This document shows positions 1 to 7,944 of a DNA stretch of 11,449 nt, in pieces; position 1 is the stretch's first letter; each line of letters starts with the position of its first letter. Below the pieces are notes generated by a model that searched no databases, had not been told where the DNA came from, and was given only the letters and a program-made list of their open reading frames with translations. Position numbers and translations under genes: made by a program. Source of the stretch: Cyclostephanos tholiformis (Eukaryota > Bacillariophyta > Thalassiosirophyceae > Thalassiosirales > Thalassiosiraceae); the NCBI GenBank assembly GCA_036939975.1, contig JALLPB010002627.1:1-11449 (forward strand), read 5' to 3'.

Positions 1-315
1 AGTAAGCGATCTACATACCCGGAGATGCGCAGGCCTACGTTTTTGGGAGGTGGTGTCCCTTGCTTTTTCATTTTTGGTACTAATTCCGATATGCAAATGT
101 CAAATGTCACCCCCACCACCTCCCGCATCTCATCTAGGGCTTTTTTGGCGGGAAAAAACAAGTTTTACCAGGAAAACTTCTATGAGTTCTATGGGGAAAA
201 GTACCAGAGAAGCCTCTCCAAACTCACTGTGATGAACCATCTAGCATTATTTCCGAATCGATCATCACAATGGTGGGAATTTTAATTTTCCTATTGCGTG
301 AGAATTCGTGAACCC

Positions 316-384
316 TTTGCCAGCCAAAATCATTTCGGGCCTTCTGACACCCTGATGAGGGGATGTTCCATTTTGGCTGGCAAA
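316..384. repeat. 15-bp perfect inverted repeat with 39-nt spacer
   Basis: TTTGCCAGCCAAAAT at 316-330 is the exact reverse complement of ATTTTGGCTGGCAAA at 370-384, so the segment can fold into a 15-bp stem with a 39-nt loop. The rest of 1-560 has no convincing gene: the open frames on both strands are short, overlap one another and show no recognisable motif. The hairpin could be the remnant of a miniature inverted-repeat element, but I see no target-site duplication beside it. Confidence 0.6.
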
Positions 385-673
385 TCCTTGTGATCTTGGG
401 AAGATCTGAGTTCATTTTGGACCACATCACTGGCTACCAACTACACATCTCCATCGCCTCATCATTCTGGTTAACATTCAATATGAGCTATGACCATGGC
501 TTCCAGGACCTCACAGTTGATTCCATTTGGATATGGAAGACTATGTGGTGCTTCTCATAGTCACCAGTCACCAGCCTGGTGTCCTATGCAATTTGTCTTC
601 ACAATCAAGCGCATGGCTTGGACAAAGTTCATTGGTGGCAAAGATGCTGGCAGTCGGAGGGACAGACATGATG

Positions 674-921
674 AGAGGTGACATGACAACCATCCAGAAA
701 AGGATGACAGAAACAAGAGAGGCAAAATAAGAGGCAATGGTATGGCAAGAGGTAGAGGCACCGGCGGACGGGAAGAAGCATCGGCATTATGAGAGGCAAC
801 GTGACAACCAGCCAGATAAGTGGCATGAGAGGGGGCCAAGGTGACAACAAGCCAGACAAGAGGCAGAAGAAGGGTGCATTGAGAAGACGAGGTGTGACAA
901 AAGGCAACATGACAAACAGCT
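674..921. repeat. Degenerate purine-rich repeat region
   Basis: A motif close to GAGGCAACATGACAACCAGC recurs at about 674, 791, 830 and 899, with irregular spacing and roughly 60-80% agreement by eye. The stretch is purine-rich on the plus strand. This bias is why a 193-codon open frame exists on the minus strand (561-1142); its translation is almost only Leu, Ser, Cys, Val and His and I treat it as a composition artefact. From about 960 to 1280 I see nothing that can be named. Confidence 0.45.
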
Positions 922-1282
922 AGGGTAGAAAAGGAGCAACTGCACAAGAGATGAAGAGTGGCACAACAAGAGGTGGTGGCATGATGAACAGTGAAGGCGC
1001 CATCAGATGGGAGGTTGTGTTGTGACAAGAAGCTGAGGTGGCAGAGGACTAGGGACAATACTACAACCAGCTGAGACAGGCAGCACGAGAGCAAGAATGG
1101 TGACAGCAGAACTGAAGGGGATGATGGCATTAAATGAAGCAATCAATTGTAACAATAAATACTCAATCATTCTAATTAATTTTTGGATCGTTACCATCTT
1201 CATCCATTCCATTGCCTTATGTGTTAGCCATTGATGTTTGTAGTACCCCCTCCATTTCAACAAGAATTGATCATCATTGTGA

Positions 1283-1394
1283 TCACCTCACCTCTCCATT
1301 CTCCCCCTCCCATCAGCGACGGTTGATTGTTGTTAGAGTTTCTCCTCACCACCCCTCATCATTGCTGAAGCCCTCCTTGTCTATCAGAAGATGG
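1283..1394. repeat. Pyrimidine-rich direct repeat, copy A
   Basis: This segment and 1503-1611 are diverged copies. They share in the same order a CCTCACC-type C/T tract, CATCAG(C/T)GAC(G/T)GTTGATTG, a TTTCTCCT(C/T)(A/G)CCACC block, CCCCTCATCATTGCT and CCCTCCTTGTCT, ending in GATGG. By eye identity is around 75-80%. No coding potential is evident. Confidence 0.65.
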
Positions 1395-1502
1395 CAACCC
1401 CTCCTCCTCGTCATCATCATCGCAACCCCCAAACCCTATTGCCCATCACCTGCTCCATCGTCTTCCGCACAGAGGCCTTCGCCATCTTAGTAGATGTCAT
1501 GA

Positions 1503-1611
1503 TTGCCTCACCCCTCTTTTTGCCCCCCCCCCCATCAGTGACTGTTGATTGATGTGTTTCTCCTTGCCACCCCTCATCATTGCTAAACCCTCCTTGTCTC
1601 TTGGATGATGG
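1503..1611. repeat. Pyrimidine-rich direct repeat, copy B, with C11 tract
   Basis: This is the second copy of the repeat at 1283-1394, about 220 bp downstream in the same orientation. It differs by expansion of a cytosine run to 11 C at 1523-1533 and by a small deletion near 1590-1605. The pair looks like a local duplication that has since diverged. The C11 tract is a likely place for sequencing-length error. Confidence 0.65.
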
Positions 1612-1639
1612 TGACGTAAGTCATTTTAATTGTACCATA

Positions 1640-1690
1640 TTTACATACTTTTGGCATGCCCGGCATAAGGCCAGATGCTAGATGTGTATC
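1640..1690. repeat. Dispersed repeat, left copy (inverted relative to 10660-10712)
   Basis: The core GGCATGCCCGG (1653-1663) followed by AAGGCCAGA and GTGTA matches, in reverse complement, the segment at 10660-10712. Over the best 37 positions about 28 agree, and weaker similarity continues on the GGCATGCC side. The core contains the palindrome GGCATGCC. The pair could be two members of a dispersed family or the diverged ends of one large insertion. Confidence 0.5.
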
Positions 1691-1823
1691 AAAGGCCAGA
1701 CTACTGAGTCGGGACCTATTGCTGATCTGGCAAGTCGCCACATCAGTGTGCTAATGCAGGACTGCTGGTCTCGATACAGGACTGCATAGTTTTACATACG
1801 TGGCTGGTACCTTAGCTGGGAAT

Positions 1824-1866
1824 GTCAGCGACATGTCGGTGATGTGTCGGCGACGTGTCGAAATGT
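1824..1866. repeat. 11-bp tandem repeat, about four units
   Basis: Units GTCAGCGACAT, GTCGGTGATGT and GTCGGCGACGT occur head to tail from 1824 to 1856 and are followed by a shortened unit GTCGAAATGT. The next 40 bp contain further GTCAT and GACAT pieces, suggesting decayed additional copies. It lies just downstream (on the minus strand) of the coding-like remnant at 1892-2149. Confidence 0.7.
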
Positions 1867-1891
1867 CACCAATTTTGGCTTGACATGTGTG

Positions 1892-2149
1892 TCATGTGTC
1901 ATCTCCGACATAAAAGAGAACCCAACACATTTGTAAGTACTTTTTGGTGTCAGTGTACATATTAAGTAAAGTAGATACTGGTGACATGCACAATCTATTC
2001 CTATGTTGAACATCTTCTTCCCAAGTGCCCTTGCCCTTCATGATGTTGTTGATGGCTTGCTTGGTGACTGGAAGATAGTCTACTTCCTTGTCATCTTCAT
2101 CATTGCTTGGGGAATAATTCTTCCTTTCTCCAGAATGATGGTGGGACCA
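1892..2149 (-). pseudogene. Coding-like remnant, unrecognised
   Basis: Reading the minus strand from a TGA at 2150-2152 there is an open frame of 85 codons to a TGA at 1892-1894. The middle reads like real protein, acidic then mixed, for example DKEVDYLPVTKQAINNIMKG followed by GTWEEDVQHRN, whereas the last 40 codons are less protein-like. There is no initiator ATG near its beginning. Upstream on the same strand (2173-2445) another frame contains a Pro/Gly/Lys-rich stretch (APTMDGFPVTSGG, then QQRVGKHRK) that may be an earlier part of the same broken gene, one or more frameshifts away. I do not recognise the family. The decayed retrotransposon at 3128-3727 on the same strand makes a mobile-element gag or accessory region one possibility, but this is inference. 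Confidence 0.35.
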
Positions 2150-2559
2150 TCACGTTTCCCCTTCAAGGTGTTTTAGTTGACTGAAACAAAGAAGAGATGG
2201 AGTTTCCAGCTGGTACAGCCAAGGAGTAGCAAAGGACAATTGTCAAACCAGTGGAGGTTGTTGAGCAACCCTGCCTTTCGGTGTTTGCCCACCCTTTGCT
2301 GGGCAGTAGTCCCTCCTGAAGTGACAGGGAACCCATCCATGGTAGGAGCATAATATTTGGGAGCTTGCTTGTTAATTCTTGGTAAAGAACGAGTGCCAGG
2401 GGTGCCCTGGCCCTGATGCCTTGCCCATGCATTGGGTGACGTCATGGTTGCGGTGTTTTATGGGTGGCTGGACTTAGTGAGAAAGAAATATTAGAAATTA
2501 CCTATGTAAATTCAAAATTAGATGCCGTAAATTTGAATTTAGATGGAAATTGAGATACC

Positions 2560-2990
2560 AAATACAGCAAAAATATCGCCATATTTGACATTAGATGATG
2601 TGCAAGGCCCCTAAATTTGAATATAGATGTTTAGGAAATTGAATTTGGCAATATAATCGCTATATTTGATAATAGATGTCGAGCATGGCCCATAAATTTG
2701 AAAATACGGGTCTGTAAATTCAAATATAAGGGTCATGCTTGCCATCTAGTATCAAAAATGGACCATATGGAAACTAACCTATATTCAATATTAGGTGGTG
2801 TGCTGAGCCAGTAATATCAAATATAGCAATAATATCGCCGTAATTCACTGAATTATTGCTGTATTCAAAAAATCTTTGTACCAGTAATATCAAATATGGC
2901 AATATATCAGTGATATATGGCAAAATTATCACTATATTTGATATTAGATGAAGGGCACTACTCCTAAATTTGAATATAGATGGGACCATG
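2560..2990. repeat. AT-rich modular repeat array, both orientations
   Basis: A module recurs: an ATATTTGATATTAGATG-like box, a 12-16 nt variable spacer often containing GCA and GGCCC, then a TAAATTTGAATATAGATG-like box. Direct copies lie at about 2574-2628, 2654-2706 and 2926-2981, and an inverted copy at about 2708-2757. Single boxes in other orientations fill the gaps (for example AATATCAAATATAGCAATAATATCGCC around 2812-2838). No open frame here has protein-like composition. The array explains most of the sequence between the remnant ending near 2445 and the retrotransposon piece starting at 3128. Confidence 0.65.
2661..2757. repeat. Imperfect ~45-bp hairpin within AT-rich array
   Basis: The direct module starting at about 2661 and the adjacent inverted module ending at 2757 are reverse complements at roughly 80% of positions. 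Paired blocks include TTTGATA, TAGATG, AGCATG, CCC and ATTTGAA. A single strand could fold into a long stem with a short loop around 2705. The mismatches suggest an old inverted duplication rather than a recently active element. Confidence 0.6.
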
Positions 2991-3071
2991 TATATTCAAA
3001 GTTTTTGAATTTACAGGTTGGTTGGCAAAGAGGTTTTATATTCGATATTCGGCCACAAAATAACTATATAT

Positions 3072-3099
3072 ATTCGAATATACATATGTATATTCGAAT
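3072..3099. repeat. Perfect 28-bp palindrome
   Basis: The 28 bases centred between 3085 and 3086 equal their own reverse complement. The core is TATACATATGTATA and the arms end in ATTCGAAT. Palindromic similarity continues a few bases outward with mismatches. It sits at the end of the AT-rich array. A perfect palindrome of this length could extrude as a cruciform or bind a dimeric protein, but an AT-biased simple-sequence origin is also possible. Confidence 0.8.
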
Positions 3100-3127
3100 G
3101 TACATAAATTCGATATTTTAGCAGGAG

Positions 3128-3727
3128 CTAATTTTGAATGTGCCATATATTCAAATTTAGCTGCAACAGATCTTGCATGGGTAACTTGCTGTCAAACCAT
3201 TCTATGGTTCCAGAGCTATATATAATAACTATGCCACTTTTCATCAGAAAGGCAGTGCCTAGTAGTATCAGGTTGTATCTGATACTGCCATCAAAGATGA
3301 GTGTCATGTGCTGTTCAATCACTCGGTTCTTATCTAGCTCTGGCAATTGTATTGCTTGGAAGATGACCATTTTTGTTTGCCATGCATGAACCGGCCAGCA
3401 TGTTGATGCTACAAGCTCTTTCAACCGGGCATGGTTTGCTTGATCTTGGCAGGCACTTCTGGCTTATGAAAGTCATGGTTGAGCCTGGGTCAAAAAGCAT
3501 CTTTAACAAGGAATGTGAGCAAACACCCAAAATGGTGTCACACGTTAGGATACTAAGAGGTGTGAGCCTCTTTTTATCTGCAAGACTTGCTGCAGTGTCT
3601 TGTGGGACATCATCACTGGGAAGGCATCTTTGAAGGGTAGATCAAGAAGATCACATTTACCATTATAAGATGGTAAAAAAGATGGTGATCTTGATAGGGA
3701 TTGGTACATTGTTTGTACGTGTAACAT
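3128..3727 (-). pseudogene. LTR retrotransposon polyprotein fragment (aspartic protease), frameshifted
   Basis: Three overlapping minus-strand frames read on from one another: 3727 to about 3545, then 3530 to about 3370, then about 3375 down to 3128. The middle frame has the retropepsin-like active-site signature FDPGSTMTFIS. The third carries LPELDKNRVIEQ, an aliphatic stretch before LGTAFL, and EWFDSKLPM, an order I know from the protease region of LTR retrotransposon polyproteins (probably Ty3/gypsy-like) in diatoms. The join near 3370 requires a +1-type shift next to an A5 run, and another shift is needed near 3540. No reverse transcriptase, RNase H or integrase motif is visible in the neighbourhood, and I see no matching LTR pair. 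It is therefore an isolated, inactive fragment. The family assignment rests on motif memory, not a search. Confidence 0.65.
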
Positions 3728-3803
3728 TCGTTGTTATTATTTATTAATGCAATTCTATTGCATGATTTAAAAAGGTAGTGTCTGTATGGAGAGAATGGTT
3801 GGC

Positions 3804-3952
3804 GGCAGAAAAAGATGCCTAACCACTAAGCCAAGGACTTTTGGCTTAGGGTCTAGTGGTAGAGTAACTTATCTACTCTTAAAGTTACCTAAGGCACACC
3901 TACGTACCTATCATATCTCCCTTAGGGTTAGGGTACGACCTCACTTGACACT
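3804..3952 (+). repeat. tRNA-like SINE/terminal repeat, copy 1
   Basis: This 149-bp unit matches 4397-4541 at about 90% by eye, from GGCAGAAAAAGATGCC to CACTTGACACT. It contains GGGTCTAGTGG (3849-3859) followed by TAGAG, very close to the D-arm/box A of a eukaryotic tRNA-Gly, and GGGTACGACCTC (3931-3942), close to a box B (GGTTCGANNCC). The boxes are about 72 nt apart, longer than in a tRNA gene. CTAAGCCAA (3826-3834) pairs with TTGGCTTAG (3841-3849) as a hairpin. Two TTAGGG units occur at 3922-3933, one of which is lacking in copy 2. It could be a tRNA-derived SINE or the terminal repeat of a miniature LTR-type element. Confidence 0.6.
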
Positions 3953-4396
3953 CCCTCACTATCGAGGCCAAGTTTGGCAGAGATCAACACTAAGACACAA
4001 CTAGTAGGGTGTAGTTTGTACCGTACACAATTCATATGGAATCATCCCTCTTTGTATGGTACTCTAGTACAGCGCAGTTTTTGTACATCGTACCCTCTCT
4101 CATACGAGTACTATACTCATCGTGACATCATTGCATGACAGCAGCTTTAAGCAAGCTTTGCACAGCAATTTAATGGAGGCATGATTAACTCTGAATTAAC
4201 CTTAACAAGACCTTCTCCATTCCGTTGACAATCGTGGAAATCGGAAATACGGACTATGATCCCATCAAATTTTCTCTAAAGCAGTTGTGGCGACTTACAT
4301 AAAGAGAACTATTGGGGGCACGAACCCAAGATCTACGGTTGACGTTTGGCTCATAACCTATAGAGAATTGTTGGCTCGGGTTAAAGCTAGCAATGT
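3953..4396. other. Spacer between the two tRNA-like repeats
   Basis: These 444 bp contain no gene-like open frame. Two tRNA-like fragments are visible: GGGGGCACGAACCC at 4314-4327, whose reverse complement resembles a T-arm (GGGTTCGTGCC), and GGCTCATAACC at 4348-4358, identical in form to a tRNA-Met anticodon stem tip with loop CTCATAA. Neither belongs to a foldable complete tRNA that I can assemble. If the flanking repeats are terminal repeats, this is the internal domain. Confidence 0.4.
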
Positions 4397-4541
4397 GGCA
4401 GAAAAAGATGCCTAACCACTAAGCCAAAGACTTTTTTGGCTTAGGGTCTAGTGGTAGAGTAACTTATCTACTCTTAGAGTTACCTAAGGCCCACCTACTT
4501 ACCTATTGTATCTCCCTTAGGGTACGACCTCACTTGACACT
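4397..4541 (+). repeat. tRNA-like SINE/terminal repeat, copy 2
   Basis: This is the second copy of the 3804-3952 unit, in direct orientation. The box A-like GGGTCTAGTGG is at 4444-4454 and the box B-like GGTACGACC at 4521-4529. The internal hairpin is kept and lengthened: CTAAGCCAAA pairs with TTTGGCTTAG across a short loop, so changes in the two arms stay compatible with pairing. The unit lacks a 6-bp TTAGGG-type segment that copy 1 has. The sequences flanking both copies are unrelated, so the similarity has sharp ends. Confidence 0.6.
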
Positions 4542-4960
4542 GTGATGCAACCACTTTCTCTGGTGATCAGAACTATGACCTTGTAATCCCAGATTGCCAG
4601 GAATGCTGGCATCCTTGCCATGGCTAACATTATAATATTTATTTAATTGGGATGCACTCCCAGTAAAAGTTTGTCATAATTGTATTATTGATGATATGAT
4701 TGATTGTCATTGCGTCATATGCACTCCCAGAGTTTGTACCTTGCATAGCCCATACTGTGTGCCTCTTCTTCTTGTGAATGTCATTCGTGATGCACTTTTT
4801 AGTTGGCATGGTTGTGGAGCCAATCCATCTTGGCACGCTTGAGAGTGCCATCATTTTTTCTGTGCAAAAAGCACCTGAAAATAGTTTTTCAGGACCTCGA
4901 TTGTCTTGGCAGTGTCATAAGCCGCTAAAACAAAGAAGAAGATATTGTATGTGGATTGAT
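4542..4960. other. Region without a supportable gene
   Basis: The longest frame is 71 codons on the minus strand (4639-4854). It has a basic stretch and a moderately protein-like end but no motif I recognise, and the opposite strand is open over part of the same stretch. The segment may be another mobile-element remnant, but the sequence alone does not support a call. Confidence 0.3.
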
Positions 4961-5072
4961 AATTGAAAATTATGAGAATATTATGACTAGAATAAATAAT
5001 GATGTCGATCCGTAGAATTCCTTACATGGGAATTCAGTATACTTTGTGAGGAATACCTGAGTCGGTGGTACA

Positions 5073-5198
5073 TAGAATCTTTGATTCTACGTATACAACG
5101 TGGTGTATCTTCCTACGTCTTAGATCGCTCATCTATCTTCAAGATAGATAAGGTCTTATTTCAAGATTGGTCTGTCTGTATGCAACCGTCTGTCTGTA
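5073..5198. repeat. Cluster of short hairpins and direct repeats (possible LTR)
   Basis: TAGAATC-TTT-GATTCTA (5073-5089) and ATCTATCTT-C-AAGATAGAT (5131-5149) are perfect short hairpins. GTCTGTCTGTA occurs twice (5170-5180 and 5188-5198). A further weak stem, GACTTGC with GCGAGTC, lies at about 5210-5228. A stretch from TGTGAGG at about 5045 to TGTGCA at about 5236 has the TG...CA ends of an LTR, but no target-site duplication or second copy is present. The LTR idea is therefore tentative. Confidence 0.35.
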
Positions 5199-5344
5199 CT
5201 TACACCCGTGACTTGCTTATAGCGAGTCTTGTGCATTTTTAGCGATTATATTTGATAATTATCTCATTAGAAAGAATGGCCTGTGTCAATTATTGAATTA
5301 GTAAACAAAAAAATTAATTTATCAGTTGATTACTTCACCTACAA

Positions 5345-5740
5345 TTACATTTTCTTCTCCACTTCATCACACTTCTTACAAATCCTCTCGTCCTGTCCTT
5401 CCATTTCCTTCGCCTCCATCTTTGCCTTACGCTTTGCAATGATACTGTTGTCCTCGTTCCACATCTTCTCCCTCTCCTTAGACTTAACCTCCAGCAAGCA
5501 CAAGATGATTGTCGCCAGGCAGCACCCCCTCTTTGCATGAAACATGCATTGTTCCTCCCTGCTAAACTCAGACTCATCAGCACTAAGAATCCTTGTCACC
5601 TGCACCAGAGCTCCATCATAGTGCTCCGCATGCACCACCATGTGGCGCATCAGGAATCCAACGCAACAACAATCAATGCCATCAGTCACCCAATAGCAAG
5701 CAATTGTGGCCTCTTCATGACCCTCCACCAAAACCTGCAT
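5345..5740 (-). CDS. Conserved small protein, lineage-specific family, possibly 5' truncated
   Basis: The frame encodes 131 residues from ATG at 5740 to TAA at 5345. The first ~80 residues are compact and protein-like, with motifs VLVEGHEEATIACY, VGFLMRHMVVHAEHYDGAL and RGCCLATIIL. I associate this order (EGHE, CRVGFL-RH, YDG-L-QV) with small proteins of unknown function that are numerous in diatoms. The last ~45 residues are rich in Lys, Glu and Met and likely form a charged helix or coiled coil. The reading frame continues upstream of the ATG for another ~20 codons (FFITPNGRSGPFRLRK) to an in-frame TAG near 5795, and those codons also look like the same protein. The true start may have been lost through a stop or frameshift, or may lie upstream of an unseen intron. 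No signal peptide or membrane segment is visible. The function is unknown. It could be a decaying gene copy. Confidence 0.45.
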   Translation of the reverse strand: MQVLVEGHEEATIACYWVTDGIDCCCVGFLMRHMVVHAEHYDGALVQVTRILSADESEFSREEQCMFHAKRGCCLATIILCLLEVKSKEREKMWNEDNSIIAKRKAKMEAKEMEGQDERICKKCDEVEKKM

Positions 5741-6006
5741 CTTCCGAAGGCGGAATGGCCCTGATCGCCCATTTGGTGTGATGAAGAAGAGTAACTAACA
5801 GCAAAGTGGGTATCACCAGAAAGGTCTTTTCAAGGCGGATCAATTTAGCACTTCTAATTATGGTGAATGTGTAGCTTTAGGCGAGAAATCGACAGATTTA
5901 GCTTAGTTGTGCTTATGGTCAGTGCTAAATATGATAGATTTAGTATGATTTTGTGTCTGGTGCTAATCTCCCAGGGGTGCTTATCTCCAATTGTATTTTC
6001 CAATAT

Positions 6007-6045
6007 CCCCCCCAAAAAAACCAACGCACGTGGGGGGGGGGGGGG
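6007..6045. repeat. Homopolymer cluster C7-A7 ... G14
   Basis: C7 (6007-6013) is directly followed by A7, and G14 occupies 6032-6045. The C and G runs can pair, and the G run alone could form quadruplex structure. The cluster lies about 210 bp upstream of the HA-repeat gene start. Length error is likely here. A regulatory role cannot be shown from the sequence. Confidence 0.7.
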
Positions 6046-6254
6046 AGGACCAGCCCAGGCTAGGCGGCTGTTCTGTTCGTAATTCGGAGTGAACCACCAA
6101 AAGAAAGAAGATGCCGTTCCTTTCGTGTTTTCCCTATTCGCGCTTTGCCAAGCGCAAAACCATATCCGCAACATAGATCCACGGGTTATGACCGATAAAC
6201 CCTAATATCACAATATTTATTAACACCCACCTAAAACTCGACGAATCTTCAAGA

Positions 6255-7714
6255 ATGCCTAAGGTTTCCAAGATCACGAGCCGCCGCTCCAAGGCCGTTG
6301 GCGAGAACAACAACGACGAATACGAAGCCGCCGTTCCCTCCCTCCCGCCCATCAGCGCGAAAGCTGGCGCCTCGTCTTCAGGGAAGGGATCATCGGGGGA
6401 TGTGGACGCAACACTCCAGGTAGCGTCGGTGGGGGTTGCGGGGGACATATCCGAAGAATTCGCGTCGCATCGTTCGTTGGATGATAAAGCCGACGAGGAC
6501 GGATTCGATGCCGCCTTCGGCGATGGACAGGACAGGTGGAATGCCATGCTCTACCAGCTGCTACTGTACAAGGCCCAACGGGGCGATTTGAACGTCCCGC
6601 ACAACGATGCCGAATACGCCGAGCTAAACGCGTGGGTGCAGACCCAGAGGAGGCACTATCAGGATAATAAGACGTCGTCGGCCTTCCTCAATGCCGATCG
6701 CATCGCGGTCCTCGACGCCATAGATTTCCAATGGAATTTGCGGGGGGATACGTTGTGGCAGAAGAACTTCGACGCCCTCGTTGTGTTCCAGGCCGAGCAC
6801 GGCCACGTAAAGGTCCCGCGCCTGTACGACAAGAATTCCAAGTTGGGGGAGTGGGTGACCGACCAGCGAAGGCAGCTTAAGTTCAAGGGGGAAGGCAAGC
6901 CAAGCACGATGACGGACGAAAGGAAGGCCAAGTTGGACGAATTGGGCTTTGTTTGGCAGGTCAGGGATAGAACCGATTGGAACGATCGTTACGAGAAGAT
7001 GTTGGAGTTCAAGAAAGAGGTGAGTTTGCTAATGCGATGCGTTAACCGGAGGTAAAAATAATTCCCCCCCTCACATCTACTCATTTTCGCTTCGATCGCT
7101 CCTTGCTTTCGTTTTAGACTGGCCACTGTGTTGTTCCGCAGCATTACCCCCCAAACCGTTCGCTTGGGAAGTGGGTTGCCAAACAACGTGAGCAATACCG
7201 ATTCTACCAAGAGGGGAAGCATTCGTTCCTCACGGAAGAACGAATCGACCTTTTGAAGGCCGTCGATTTCGTATTCCAGATCAAGGGACGCGGCGCCAAC
7301 AAGAGCAAGTCGAGCAAGGCTTCCCGTGCATCTAAGTCGGAGAGGAAGTCTCTCGCCAAGATGGAAAAAACCAGCGAGGATATGGAGAACGAGAAATCGA
7401 ACACGGACCGTTCGATTTCCCAGGACAGTTTAAATGAGCCGAATCCCTCAAATTCCTCACACTTTACACACTCCGATATGAATGTTATGGAGATGAATCC
7501 CGTACATGCATTGCCACAGCTGCCAACCATCACGCAGCAACAGTTCCTTCAGGCTAACATGGACGCAATTGCCACACACGCAAGCAACAGGCAGATTATG
7601 GCGGCCCAACTTGCTGCTGTTCTGGGACTTGGGGGGGGGGGGAATTCAAATGCTCTACAGCTCAGCGATCCGGCCATGGCCATGTTGAGGGCGGATGGTA
7701 CCTTTCGGATGTAA
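6255..7714 (+). CDS. Three-repeat helicase-associated (HA) domain protein, two exons
   Basis: Exon 1 (6255-7019, 255 codons) and exon 2 (7118-7714) join in frame across a 98-bp intron to give 453 residues. The ATG is the first in frame after a TGA at 6189, with A at -3. Residues 1-92 are low in complexity and probably disordered. Three HA repeats follow at about 93-163, 166-236 and 241-311, each with the pattern W..., (G/H)..VP, LG(E/K)WV..QR, a Thr/Glu-Arg turn and a closing (F.W/FVF); examples are EHGHVKVP, LGEWVTDQRR and GHCVVPQHY. A basic Lys/Ser/Arg stretch at 311-340 is a likely nuclear localisation signal. The tail is Gln/Ala-rich and includes four Gly from a G12 run. HA repeats (Pfam 'Helicase associated domain') occur C-terminal to some helicases, but no DEAD-box motor is present here. 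In diatoms, stand-alone HA proteins are common and are presumed nucleic-acid-binding, which is an inference for this one. The gene is GC-richer than its flanks and appears intact. Confidence 0.88.
7020..7117 (+). other. Spliceosomal intron inside the third HA repeat
   Basis: The donor is GTGAGT at 7020-7025 and the acceptor is GTTTTAG ending at 7117, after a pyrimidine-rich stretch. Splicing is phase 0, joining FKKE to TGHCVVPQ, which restores the expected HA spacing. Unspliced reading stops at TAA about 11 codons into the intron, so translation of retained-intron RNA would give a protein with only two complete repeats. Confidence 0.88.
7631..7642 (+). repeat. G12 run inside the HA-gene coding region
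   Basis: Twelve consecutive G encode four Gly near residue 430 of the HA protein. The run is exactly in frame, so the upstream and downstream protein stays readable (LGLGGGGNSNALQLS). Any change of length not divisible by three would replace the last ~25 residues. Confidence 0.85.
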
Positions 7715-7944
7715 TGTTTTCGTTTAGCTCACTTTCTCTTGTTTGCAAATTACACTAACTGCATACTTTTTACTATTACCTGGTATTATCCGTGGGCAGA
7801 GTAATACGATAAATTATTTCTTCCTCCCTATCCAAGAATTTGATCAATGGCTACTCCACGTTTGTAGCCATCTTACCCATGACCTCAAAAATCTCTCTTC
7901 CTCGCTAACCAAGTATTTGATCAATAGCGTTTGCCACGATCCAC

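Noticed and set aside
25..560. Overlapping short plus-strand frames at the left edge
   Set aside because: All are under 90 codons, in competing frames, with no recognisable domain or splice structure.
561..1142. 193-codon minus-strand open frame rich in Leu, Ser, Cys and His
   Set aside because: It arises from purine-rich repetitive DNA on the plus strand. Composition is extreme, there is no motif, and several overlapping frames are open for the same reason.
3922..3933. Telomeric repeat (TTAGGG twice)
   Set aside because: There are only two units, inside a dispersed repeat. Copy 2 has one unit, so this is a small duplication and not an internal telomere tract.
4314..4358. tRNA gene or primer-binding site between the tRNA-like repeats
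   Set aside because: Only isolated T-arm-like and anticodon-arm-like pieces are present, on opposite strands. No complete cloverleaf can be assembled.
4639..4854. Minus-strand 71-codon frame as a possible transposase piece
   Set aside because: No catalytic motif or conserved block was recognised, and the opposite strand is open over part of the same stretch.
6134..6547. 137-codon minus-strand frame overlapping the HA gene start
   Set aside because: It is antisense to a well-supported exon. Its length is explained by the GC-rich codon use of the plus-strand gene.
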